From the NCBI GenBank assembly GCA_949299015.1, contig CASFYT010000002.1, positions 1-50,780 of the forward strand: DNA of 50,780 nt, in the 5' to 3' direction. This DNA comes from an uncultured Bacillota bacterium. GTDB taxonomy: Bacteria > Bacillota_I > Bacilli_A > RFN20 > CAG-288. Made by a program: the position numbers and the translations under genes. The notes under the pieces are model-generated. The model saw only the letters and a program-made list of their open reading frames with translations, did no database searches and was not told the DNA's origin. Shown piece after piece: positions 43,298 to 50,780 of this stretch (position 1 is the first letter of the stretch; every line of letters starts with the position of its first letter).

Positions 43298-43303
43298 TAT
43301 AAT
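43298..43303 (+). promoter_or_regulatory. uvrA -10 box
   Basis: TATAAT (43298-43303), 23 bases before the uvrA ATG; TTGGAGTG (about 43309-43316) is the ribosome site. No clear -35, and no LexA-type box was recognised. Confidence 0.55.
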
Positions 43304-43326
43304 AATGTTTTGGAGTGTTTGCATTC

Positions 43327-46188
43327 ATGACAGAGAACTATAAGGACTACATCGTCGTCAAAGGCGCACGAGAGAACAACCTCAAGGATATCGACGTGAC
43401 GATCCCGAAGAATTCCCTGGTCGTCTTTTCCGGCGTCTCCGGATCGGGAAAGTCCACCCTGGCCTTCGACACGATCTTCGCCGAGGGACAAAGGCGCTAC
43501 GTCGAGTCCCTCTCAAGCTACGCCCGCCAGTTCCTCGGCGACTTTTCCAAGCCCGACGTCGAGTCGATCGACGGGCTCTCGCCGGCGATTTCCATCGACC
43601 AGAAGACCACGTCCCACAACCCGCGATCGACGGTCGGGACGGTCACCGAGATCTATGATTACCTCCGCCTTCTCTACGCCCGCATCGGCGTCGCCTATTG
43701 CCCGGAGCATCACCTGCCCATCGAAGCCTCCTCCCTGCAGCAGATCTTCAACGCCGTCCGCTCCAACCGGGACGGCGCCAAGGTCACGATCTATGCTCCC
43801 GTGGTCCAGAACGAGAAGGGAACGCACCTGGCGACGTTGAAGAAATTCTTCGACGCCGGCTTTCAGAGGGCGAAGATCGACGACCTTCCCCTCCAGCGGT
43901 ACGAGGACCTTCCCCTGCTGGAGAAGAACAGCAAGCATACCATCTCCTTCGCCATCGACCGCCTGCTCTTGAACAAGGACAACGAGACGCGCCTCTTCGA
44001 TTCCCTGCGCACGGCCCTCGACTTCGCCAACGGCTTCGTCCTGATCGACGTCGACGGCAAGGAACAGCTCTATTCCGAGCATCAGTCCTGCCCCGTCTGC
44101 GGTTTTTCCATCCCCCCTCTGGAACCGCGCCTCTTCTCCTTCAACAACCCTCTCGGCTGCTGCCCGGACTGCAACGGCCTCGGCGTCCGGATCGAAGCCG
44201 ATCCCGGACTTCTCATCACGGATCCGACGCTCTCGATCGACGACGGCGCCATCGGCTGCCTTCCCAAGAAGAACCACGATACGATCGAATGGAACGACTT
44301 CTACGCCATCTTGGCGAAGTACAAGATCTCGACGACCACGCCGTTCAACCGCCTTTCGGAGCGGCAGCGGAACATCATCATTTACGGTCCGCCGGAACCG
44401 GTCAACTACACCTATACTTCTAGCAACGGATCCCTGATCCGCAAGACGGTCACGGAAGGGCTGAAGGCCCGCATCGATCGGCTCTACCTGACGACGAGCT
44501 CGGAGTTCATGAAGGAGTACTACGGATCCTTCATGGCCGCCAAGGAATGCCCGACCTGCCATGGCGCCCGTCTGAGCAGGGAGGTGCTTTCGGTCCGCAT
44601 CGGCGGACTCAACATCTATGAGCTCTGCTCCCTGAGCCTGACCAAGATCTACGACTTCTTCCAGAACCTGAAGCTGACGCCGAAGCAGGAAGCCATCGCG
44701 ACGATGGTCATCAACGAAATCAAGAACCGGATCAAGTTCCTGATCGACGTCGGCCTGGACTACCTGACGCTCGCCCGGAACGCCTCGACGCTCTCGGGAG
44801 GAGAAAGCCAGCGCATCCGGCTGGCGACGCAGATCGGATCCCGGCTGACCGGCGTCCTCTACGTCCTCGACGAACCTTCGATCGGACTCCATCAGCGGGA
44901 CAACGACCGCCTCATCAAGACGCTCAAGGAGATGCGGGACCTCGGGAACTCCCTCATCGTCGTCGAGCATGACGAGGACACGATCCTGGCCGCCGACTAC
45001 GTGGTCGACATCGGAAAGGGGGCGGGGGAGCACGGGGGCGAGATCGTCTACGCTGGCACGCCGGAGAAGTTGATGGAATGCCGGGAATCCCTGACGGGAG
45101 ACTATCTTTCCGGACGAAAGAAGATCCCGACGCCGAAGGTCCACCGTTCCTACGGAAAGTGCCTGGAGATCAGGAAGGCGCGCTGCCACAACCTCAAGAA
45201 CGTCGACGTCAAGATTCCCCTCGGAACCTTTACGGTCGTGACCGGCGTCTCCGGCTCCGGAAAGTCCTCCCTGATCGACGAGGTCCTCTATCGGAACATG
45301 CGCCTCGCGCTGGGGTTCAAGGAGGCGGACCAAGGGGATTGCGACGGAATAGAAAACGCAAAGAAGATCACGAAGGTCATCAATGTTTCTCAGGAACCGA
45401 TTGGAAGGACACCGCGAAGCAACCCCGCAACATATATCAAGGTTTTTGATGATATCCGAACGATTTTCGCCTCCACGCCCGATGCGTTGATGCGCGGGAT
45501 GGACAAATCGAAGTTCTCCTTCAATCTCTCGGGAGGAAGGTGCGAGGCCTGCCAGGGTGCCGGCGTGAAGAGAATCTCGATGAACTTCCTTCCGGACGTC
45601 TACGTCACCTGCGACGTCTGCCATGGCAAGAGGTATTCCGACGACATCCTGCAGATCCGTTACAAGGGAAAGAACATCAGCGACGTCCTGGAGATGACGG
45701 CGGAGACGGCCCTGGATTTCTTCCATGCCAATCCACAGATCCGCCGGAAGCTCCAGACCCTCGTCGACGTCGGCCTGGGCTACATGAAGCTGGGCCAGCC
45801 CTCGACGACGATCTCCGGCGGCGAGGCCCAGAGGGTCAAGCTCGCCTATGAGCTGGAGAAGGTCTCCGACGGCCATACGCTCTACATTCTGGACGAACCG
45901 ACGACCGGCCTTCATCCCTACGACATCAGCAAGCTGGTCCATGTCCTCGACCGGCTGGTCGATGCCGGAAATACGGTCGTCGTCATCGAACACAACCTCG
46001 ACGTCATCAAGTGCGCCGACTGGATCATCGATCTCGGTCCGGAAGGCGGAGACCGCGGCGGACAGCTGGTCTTCCAGGGCCGTCCGGAAGAGCTGATGGC
46101 CCATCCCGAAAGCTATACGGGGGCCTACTTGAAGAGAGAGCTCGAGAAGAAGAAGTACAAGGACGAAGAAAGGGCGGAGACGCTCTGA
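43327..46188 (+). CDS. uvrA: UvrABC excinuclease subunit A
   Basis: 953 residues from the ATG at 43327 (a GTG four codons earlier is the alternative). Two ABC ATPase modules: Walker A GVSGSGKS near 39 and near 645, signatures [12 protein letters not shown] and [12 protein letters not shown], and Walker [13 protein letters not shown] and [12 protein letters not shown]. Zinc-binding Cys motifs CPVCGF…CPDC, CPTC and CEACQGAG…CDVCHG are present. [13 protein letters not shown] is universal in the family. It finds bulky DNA lesions with UvrB in nucleotide excision repair. The segment at 45340-45468 uses AT-rich codons. Confidence 0.97.
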   Translation: MTENYKDYIVVKGARENNLKDIDVTIPKNSLVVFSGVSGSGKSTLAFDTIFAEGQRRYVESLSSYARQFLGDFSKPDVESIDGLSPAISIDQKTTSHNPRSTVGTVTEIYDYLRLLYARIGVAYCPEHHLPIEASSLQQIFNAVRSNRDGAKVTIYAPVVQNEKGTHLATLKKFFDAGFQRAKIDDLPLQRYEDLPLLEKNSKHTISFAIDRLLLNKDNETRLFDSLRTALDFANGFVLIDVDGKEQLYSEHQSCPVCGFSIPPLEPRLFSFNNPLGCCPDCNGLGVRIEADPGLLITDPTLSIDDGAIGCLPKKNHDTIEWNDFYAILAKYKISTTTPFNRLSERQRNIIIYGPPEPVNYTYTSSNGSLIRKTVTEGLKARIDRLYLTTSSEFMKEYYGSFMAAKECPTCHGARLSREVLSVRIGGLNIYELCSLSLTKIYDFFQNLKLTPKQEAIATMVINEIKNRIKFLIDVGLDYLTLARNASTLSGGESQRIRLATQIGSRLTGVLYVLDEPSIGLHQRDNDRLIKTLKEMRDLGNSLIVVEHDEDTILAADYVVDIGKGAGEHGGEIVYAGTPEKLMECRESLTGDYLSGRKKIPTPKVHRSYGKCLEIRKARCHNLKNVDVKIPLGTFTVVTGVSGSGKSSLIDEVLYRNMRLALGFKEADQGDCDGIENAKKITKVINVSQEPIGRTPRSNPATYIKVFDDIRTIFASTPDALMRGMDKSKFSFNLSGGRCEACQGAGVKRISMNFLPDVYVTCDVCHGKRYSDDILQIRYKGKNISDVLEMTAETALDFFHANPQIRRKLQTLVDVGLGYMKLGQPSTTISGGEAQRVKLAYELEKVSDGHTLYILDEPTTGLHPYDISKLVHVLDRLVDAGNTVVVIEHNLDVIKCADWIIDLGPEGGDRGGQLVFQGRPEELMAHPESYTGAYLKRELEKKKYKDEERAETL

Positions 46189-46221
46189 GCCCTTCGGGTG
46201 CAAGAGGAACGCCTTTTCCGA

Positions 46222-46227
46222 TATAAT
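46222..46227 (+). promoter_or_regulatory. -10 box of the hprK-lgt-trxB-whiA operon
   Basis: TATAAT (46222-46227), 43 bases before the hprK ATG; GGGAGG (about 46257-46263) is the ribosome site. No convincing -35. Intergenic spacing after uvrA is 82 bases with no clear uvrA terminator. Confidence 0.55.
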
Positions 46228-46270
46228 CTCATAGAGATGGATTCGCGACGAGCGCAGGGAGGTAACGGGA

Positions 46271-47380
46271 ATGTTCACAAGTCTTGATCTGGCAAACCAC
46301 TTCGGCTTCAAGGTCCTCAACGGAGACCTGCAGTCGCTCAAGCGGCCGATCACTGTCGCGGAGCTGGATCGCCCGGGCGTCGAGCTTCTGGGCCAGTTCC
46401 AGTGTCATCAGAAGAACCGCATCATGTTGATCGGCCACAAGGAGACGGCCCTGATCCGGGAGCGGAACGAAGAGGAGGTCTATCGGAACGCCCTCTCCAT
46501 CTGCTCCGCCGATTGTCCCTGCGTCATCGTCACGCACGGAGACGAGTGTCCGGCGCCGATCCTTCGCGCCGCAAAGGAGAACAACTGTCCCCTCTTCTCC
46601 TCCGATGCCGATACCTCGCGCCTGTCCTCCGACATGTACGTCTACCTGACGGAGGCCCTGGCTCCCTCGACGGCCATCCACGCCTGCCTGCTCGAAATCT
46701 TCGGCCTCGGCGTCATCCTCCTGGGGGAGTCGGGCATCGGAAAGTCGGAGATTTCTCTGGACCTGATCAAGAAGGGGCATCGGCTGATCGCCGACGACCG
46801 GGTCAACATCCGCGCCGTCCGCGGCAAGCTGATCGGAAGCTGTCCGGAGTCCATCGCCGGCATGATGGAAGTCCGCGGCATCGGCATCATCGACGTCGCC
46901 CGGATGTTCGGCATCAACGCCCTCTCCAAGAGCGCCGAGATCTCCTTCCTCGTCGACCTGGTCTCCTTCAACAAGAACGAACCGATGGAAAGGGTCGGGA
47001 TGAAGACCGACCGTTACGAAATCCTCAACGAATACGTTCCGATGGTCCGCCTTCCCGTCTCGGCCGCCCGTTCCATGTCCGACATCATTGAGGCGGCCGT
47101 CACCAACTTCAAGCTCAAGGACTACGGCTATGACACGGGATACGAATTCCAGAAGCGTCTTTCCGAGCTTCAGCAAAAGCGGGAGCTCGAAAGAAGAACG
47201 GCGGAGAGGAACGTCCTCGGAAACAAGAGCGAGAAGCCGAAGACGGTCATTTCGATGAATCCCGAGCCGGACAGCGTCTCGAGCGTCAAGGTCGGACTCA
47301 TCAATCCGGAAGCGGAGAGCAGGAAGATGGGGACGGTCGAGCTCGTCGACGACAGCACGAAGGGAGGCGATCGGAAATGA
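46271..47380 (+). CDS. hprK: HPr kinase/phosphorylase
   Basis: 369 residues. His137 (STAIHAC), Walker A GESGIGKS (152-159), the Asp pair in LIADD (about 175) and the signature EVRGIGIIDV (200-209) match the family. It phosphorylates HPr on serine and so drives carbon catabolite control in Gram-positive bacteria. The family normally ends at about 310 residues; here a further 50 or so hydrophilic residues follow (KRELERRTAERN…), predicted partly helical then disordered. Its stop overlaps lgt (ATGA). Confidence 0.96.
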   Translation: MFTSLDLANHFGFKVLNGDLQSLKRPITVAELDRPGVELLGQFQCHQKNRIMLIGHKETALIRERNEEEVYRNALSICSADCPCVIVTHGDECPAPILRAAKENNCPLFSSDADTSRLSSDMYVYLTEALAPSTAIHACLLEIFGLGVILLGESGIGKSEISLDLIKKGHRLIADDRVNIRAVRGKLIGSCPESIAGMMEVRGIGIIDVARMFGINALSKSAEISFLVDLVSFNKNEPMERVGMKTDRYEILNEYVPMVRLPVSAARSMSDIIEAAVTNFKLKDYGYDTGYEFQKRLSELQQKRELERRTAERNVLGNKSEKPKTVISMNPEPDSVSSVKVGLINPEAESRKMGTVELVDDSTKGGDRK

Positions 47381-48414
47381 ACACCCTCGCTTATTGGCAG
47401 GGTCTCTTTCCCGACGCCGACGGCAATCCGATCCTCCGCTTCTATGCCATCTTCATCCTCGTCGGCGCCCTGATCGCCCTCTTTCTGTCCAGCTACCGGG
47501 CCCATAAGGACGGATTCGACTGGACGTTCTTCGGCTCGATCTTCCTCGTGGCCTTCCCCTGCGGCATCGTCGGTGCACGCATCTGGTACGTCATCGCTCA
47601 ATGGCAGGACTTTGCGAGCCATCCCTTTCCGGACATCTTCGAGCTCTGGAACGGAGGACTTGCGATTCAGGGCGGAGCGATCGGCGGCGTCCTGGCCGGC
47701 GCCCTGGTCGCCTTCTTCTTCCGCAAGGGGGTTCCCCTTCTCAAGTGCACCGACTACGCGGTCCCGACGATCCTCGTCGCCCAGGCGGTCGGCCGGTGGG
47801 GAAACTTCTTCAACCAGGAAGTCTTCGGCCATGCGGTGACGCCGCAGTCCTGGTCCTTCCTTCCCTCCTTCATCACTTACAACATGCAGAACGGCAGCCT
47901 TCCGATGGGGAACAGCTTCGTGACGCTCCCGGAGGGGAGCATCGCCGCGCCGCTTTTCCTGATCGAGGGCGTTCTCAACATCGCCTTCTTCGTCCTGATC
48001 ACGAAGGGGCTCACCTCCCTTCTGGGCAGGCGATATCGGGACGGAGACTCGACCTTCGCCTATTTCATCGCCTATGGACTTGTCCGATACCTCATGGAGC
48101 CGATGCGCAATCCGCACTTCATCATGGGTGGGGTGGAGAACCAGCGCTCGACGAACATGGCCTTGGTCTTCCTCGTCATCGGCGCGGTCCTCATCTTCCT
48201 GAACCATCTCCTCCGCTACCTGGATTCGAGGCACCTCTTCGACAAGGTCCCCTTCCTGGGGAACAAGGTCCTTCCCTATCTCAAGAAGAGGGCGGGACTG
48301 GTGCTGGAGATGGAAGTCTCCTCCACGGAGGCGACGGCGGAGGACGAGGCGCTCGACCTGGACAAGATCCGAGCCCTGGAGAAGAGGAAAAAGGATGAGG
48401 AAAAGGAAGAGTGA
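47377..48414 (+). CDS. lgt: Prolipoprotein diacylglyceryl transferase
   Basis: 345 residues, seven membrane segments. Motifs: IRFY-like LRFYAIFILVG at the N-terminus, GGLAIQGGAIGG near 93, and the catalytic-region signature GRWGNFFNQEVFG near 140, plus RYLMEPMR near 235. It attaches diacylglycerol from phosphatidylglycerol to the Cys of lipoproteins, including the one encoded at 1784-2296. A charged cytoplasmic tail of about 60 residues is longer than in most homologues. It overlaps the HAD gene by 20 bases. Confidence 0.96.
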   Translation: MNTLAYWQGLFPDADGNPILRFYAIFILVGALIALFLSSYRAHKDGFDWTFFGSIFLVAFPCGIVGARIWYVIAQWQDFASHPFPDIFELWNGGLAIQGGAIGGVLAGALVAFFFRKGVPLLKCTDYAVPTILVAQAVGRWGNFFNQEVFGHAVTPQSWSFLPSFITYNMQNGSLPMGNSFVTLPEGSIAAPLFLIEGVLNIAFFVLITKGLTSLLGRRYRDGDSTFAYFIAYGLVRYLMEPMRNPHFIMGGVENQRSTNMALVFLVIGAVLIFLNHLLRYLDSRHLFDKVPFLGNKVLPYLKKRAGLVLEMEVSSTEATAEDEALDLDKIRALEKRKKDEEKEE

Positions 48415-49042
48415 CGTCGAGCTGATCGTCTTCGACCTGGACGGGACGCTCCTGGACACGACGCTCTACATCGTCCTGAACTATACCCACCTCTTCGACC
48501 GCTACTCAAGGCCGGTTCCTCCGCTTTCGACCCTCATCTACTTTTCGGGGCCTCCCCTGACGGAGATCCTTCCCCGCTACTTTCCCGACGTTCCCCTTCC
48601 CGAGCTGCTGGAAGAATTCGAACGGTTCTCCCTGGAATGCTCGAATCGGTATTCCACCCTCTACGAAGGGGAGAGAACCGTCCTCTCCCATCTCCGGGAA
48701 GCGGGATACCGCCTGGCCGTGCTGACCAACAAGAGGTCGAGGCCGACGGCGGACAACCTGCGCCATTTCGGGCTCGATTCCTACTTCGACGCCGTCCTCT
48801 GCCTCGATCAGCTCGAAAGGCCCAAGCCCGATCCCGAAGGCGTCTTCCTCCTGCAGGAACGGCTTTCCGTCCAGGGAGGGACCCTCGTCATCGGCAACTC
48901 CGCTGCCGACATCGAATGCGGCCGGAGGGCCAAGGCGCAAACGGGCCTTGTCACCTTCGGACTGAAGAAGACGGACGACATCGTGGCGGACGAACGCTTT
49001 GCCAGCTACGAGGAAATCGAAAGGAGCCTGATCGAAGAATGA
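48395..49042 (+). CDS. HAD-family phosphatase (PpaX/Gph-like)
   Basis: 215 residues. Motif I DLDGTLLDT (Asp14 nucleophile, Asp16), motif II TNK near 112, motif III Lys in RPKPDPEG near 145, and motif IV as GNSAAD near 170, where the usual GDS has Asn for Asp. In Bacillus the equivalent gene in this hprK-lgt cluster is ppaX, a pyrophosphatase that removes PPi made by the HprK phosphorylase reaction; the position here supports the same role. It overlaps lgt by 20 bases and trxB by ATGA. Confidence 0.88.
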   Translation: MRKRKSDVELIVFDLDGTLLDTTLYIVLNYTHLFDRYSRPVPPLSTLIYFSGPPLTEILPRYFPDVPLPELLEEFERFSLECSNRYSTLYEGERTVLSHLREAGYRLAVLTNKRSRPTADNLRHFGLDSYFDAVLCLDQLERPKPDPEGVFLLQERLSVQGGTLVIGNSAADIECGRRAKAQTGLVTFGLKKTDDIVADERFASYEEIERSLIEE

Positions 49043-49968
49043 ACGCCAAGGAAATCGCCATCGTCGGCGCCGGACCCGCCGGCGTCAGCGCCGCCATCTA
49101 TCTCAAGCGCTACGGGATGGTCCCCGTCCTCTTCGAGAAGGAGCTCGTCGGCGGCAAGACCAACTATACGGAGCGAATCGAGAACTATCCGGGCTACCTA
49201 GAGGAGAAGGGCCCCCAGCTGGCCGACCGTTTCTCCGACCAGCTTCGCCGCTTCGGCATCAAGCCGATCTATTCCGCCGTCGAATCCCTGACGAGGAACG
49301 AGGACGGGAGCTTCCACCTCCGCTCCCGGAAGAGGGAAGACGACTTCCGCTACGTCATCCTCGCCAACGGCCTTTCCGAGCGTCCCTACCACCTGCCGGG
49401 AGAAGAGGCGTTCCAGCGCCGGGGCATCAGCCGCTGCGCCATCTGCGACGGGCCCTTCTTCCAGGGGAAGGACGTCCTTGTCATCGGTTCCGGGAACGCC
49501 GCCTTCGAGGAAGCCAACTACCTGGCGACCATCTGTTCCTCGGTCTCCCTGATCGCCCGGAGGACGGCCTTCCGGGCCGACCAGGCCGTCGTCGACACCT
49601 TCCGTCGCTTCGCCAACACGACGATCTACGCCCCCTATGAGGCCGTCTCCTGCCAGGGAAGGGAGAGCCTGGAGAGCGTGACGATCCGAAACAGGGAGAG
49701 CGGGGAGGAAAGGACCCTTTCCTGCGCGGGCCTCTTCCTCTACGTCGGCGCCATCCCGGTCACGGACTATGTCCAGGTCGAGGGCGTCAAGGACGAAAAC
49801 GGATACCTTGTCGCCGATCCCGAGACGATGGAGACGAAGGCGAAGAACCTCTTCGCCGTCGGCGACTGCCGCACGACCGTGCTCCGACAGGTGACGACGG
49901 CCGTCAGCGACGGTTCCCTGGCGGCGACGAAGATCCACGACGACTACCTCCGTGGAGGACAGGACTGA
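49039..49968 (+). CDS. trxB: Thioredoxin reductase
   Basis: 309 residues. FAD loop IVGAGPAGVSAA at the N-terminus, the redox pair CAIC (Cys133/Cys136) inside SRCAICDGPFF, NADPH loop VIGSGNAAFEEA near 150 and the C-terminal FAVGDCR…QVTTAVSDGSLAA all match low-molecular-weight TrxB. It keeps thioredoxin reduced with NADPH. The Arg residues expected for NADPH recognition (ARRTAFRAD) are present. The start overlaps the HAD stop (ATGA); whiA begins 6 bases after its stop. Confidence 0.95.
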   Translation: MNAKEIAIVGAGPAGVSAAIYLKRYGMVPVLFEKELVGGKTNYTERIENYPGYLEEKGPQLADRFSDQLRRFGIKPIYSAVESLTRNEDGSFHLRSRKREDDFRYVILANGLSERPYHLPGEEAFQRRGISRCAICDGPFFQGKDVLVIGSGNAAFEEANYLATICSSVSLIARRTAFRADQAVVDTFRRFANTTIYAPYEAVSCQGRESLESVTIRNRESGEERTLSCAGLFLYVGAIPVTDYVQVEGVKDENGYLVADPETMETKAKNLFAVGDCRTTVLRQVTTAVSDGSLAATKIHDDYLRGGQD

Positions 49969-49974
49969 CGACGC

Positions 49975-50780
49975 ATGGAACGGAAGGAGAATTTCACCCA
50001 GAGCGTCAAGAACGAGCTCTCCTCCTACGACTACACCTTGGAGCAGATGAAATTCATCCTCTCGGGATTTCTCCGCAACGGAGCCTCCTTTTCCTTGGGC
50101 CGGAAGCCGACGCTTCATCTCAGGACGGAAATCGCCCAGACGGCGCGACTGCTCTTCAAGGCGTTGAAGGAGTGCTACGGCCTCAATCCCAAGCTGGTCT
50201 ATGAGCAGCTGACCCGCTTCCGCAAGGGCATCCGCTACGAAGTCCTCGTCTCTTCGGAACGCCTGTACGAAGTCCTGGAGGATCTGGAGACGCTCAAGGA
50301 CGGAATCGAAAGGCTTCCGATGAAGGAGGGACTGCATCGGAAGAACTTCCCCTTCCTGCTGATCGGCCTCTTCCTCTCCTCGGGAAGCGTCAACAATCCT
50401 TCGACGGGAAAGACGTCCTACTTTCTGGAGATGGCGTTCAACCACCGCAGCGACGCCGTTTCGATCCGCAAGAAGCTCCTTTCCTATAAGGAAGAGAAGA
50501 CGATGAACTTCAAGATGATCCAGCGGAGGGAGAAGTACGTCCTCTACCTCAAGCGAAGCGACCAGATCTCGGTCTTCCTCTCCCTGGTCGGCGCCACCGA
50601 AGCGATGTTCTCCTTCGAGAACGCCCGCATCGTCAAGGAGACGATCAACATCAACAACCGCCTCTCCATCTGCGACTCGGCCAACTACGGCAAGACCATC
50701 GAGACGGCGAGAAGGGACATCGAAGGCCTGAAGGAGCTTCTGCAGGTGAAGTCGATCGAGCTGTTCGACGAGCGGACGAG
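49975..50780 (+). CDS. whiA: WhiA DNA-binding protein (cut by window edge)
   Basis: 268 codons of an open frame that leaves the window. It starts with the family N-terminus FTQSVKNELSS, has FLSSGSVNNPSTGKTSYFLEMAF (the LAGLIDADG-like core), LVGATEAMFSFENARIVKE and the NR…C-x-x-ANYGKTIETA segment; the C-terminal helix-turn-helix is just beginning at the edge. WhiA controls cell division and chromosome segregation in Gram-positive bacteria. GGAGGACAGG lies upstream. It is directly next to trxB; rapZ and yvcK, often found before whiA, are missing here. Confidence 0.95.
   Translation, partial: MERKENFTQSVKNELSSYDYTLEQMKFILSGFLRNGASFSLGRKPTLHLRTEIAQTARLLFKALKECYGLNPKLVYEQLTRFRKGIRYEVLVSSERLYEVLEDLETLKDGIERLPMKEGLHRKNFPFLLIGLFLSSGSVNNPSTGKTSYFLEMAFNHRSDAVSIRKKLLSYKEEKTMNFKMIQRREKYVLYLKRSDQISVFLSLVGATEAMFSFENARIVKETININNRLSICDSANYGKTIETARRDIEGLKELLQVKSIELFDERT

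Noticed and set aside
43513-46353. 946-codon open frame antisense to uvrA
   Set aside because: Same artefact of GC-rich codon bias; the plus-strand UvrA reading has every family motif.

Overview
The window is GC-rich bacterial chromosome with tightly packed genes, many of them joined by 1-8 base stop/start overlaps. HPr kinase, WhiA, a YebC/PmpR protein, PopT (DUF368) and AGGAGG-type ribosome sites point to a Firmicutes-type organism. A trimeric [FeFe] hydrogenase of the electron-bifurcating kind, an iron alcohol dehydrogenase and an MEP-pathway kinase suggest a strict anaerobe, plausibly an uncultured GC-rich relative of the Erysipelotrichia/Mollicutes branch of Bacilli. That placement is inference. 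No tRNA, rRNA, insertion sequence or CRISPR array was seen.

Bases 1-13.8 kb hold mostly minus-strand genes: YebC, a lipoprotein, a MacB/FtsX-type ABC protein, an alpha/beta hydrolase, the hydCBA hydrogenase operon and a PHP phosphatase. A plus-strand alcohol dehydrogenase-flavodoxin pair behind a strong palindrome interrupts them. Bases 13.9-22.0 kb hold a 1927-residue UPF1-like helicase with transglutaminase-like, nuclease-like and DUF3320 domains, a YgjP-type metalloprotease overlapping its stop codon, and a Sel1-repeat gene. Bases 22.4-28.6 kb hold prs, an esterase, ispE, a Sel1-like/thiN/CDF operon and popT.

The replication origin is at about 28.6-31.6 kb. Many DnaA boxes lie on both strands between popT and dnaA. 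A second cluster with an AT-rich (TTATCA)-type repeat follows dnaA. From dnaA to the right edge every gene is on the plus strand, as expected for a leading strand. Unusually, dnaA and dnaN are about 1.1 kb apart, with their own terminator and promoter, and a frameshifted fragment of a membrane glycosyltransferase lies between them.

Right of dnaN come a 989-residue coiled-coil protein with a degenerate HNH-like N-terminus, peptidase T, a small zinc-ribbon membrane protein, a GT2/flavin enzyme/membrane glycosyltransferase cluster for lipid-linked sugars, an M18 aminopeptidase, an internally deleted AAA-ATPase/DUF1703 remnant, uvrA, and the hprK-lgt-HAD-trxB-whiA run, in which rapZ and yvcK are absent from their common position before whiA.

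The most unusual signals are: a set of roughly 130-145 bp AT-rich patches with reversed synonymous codon choice inside otherwise GC-rich genes; the helicase whose two accessory enzyme domains both seem to have lost catalytic residues; the coiled-coil protein with two degenerate HNH-like segments; the pseudogene and split origin at dnaA-dnaN; a G8 tract inside a promoter spacer; and a 19-bp palindrome over the alcohol dehydrogenase promoter.
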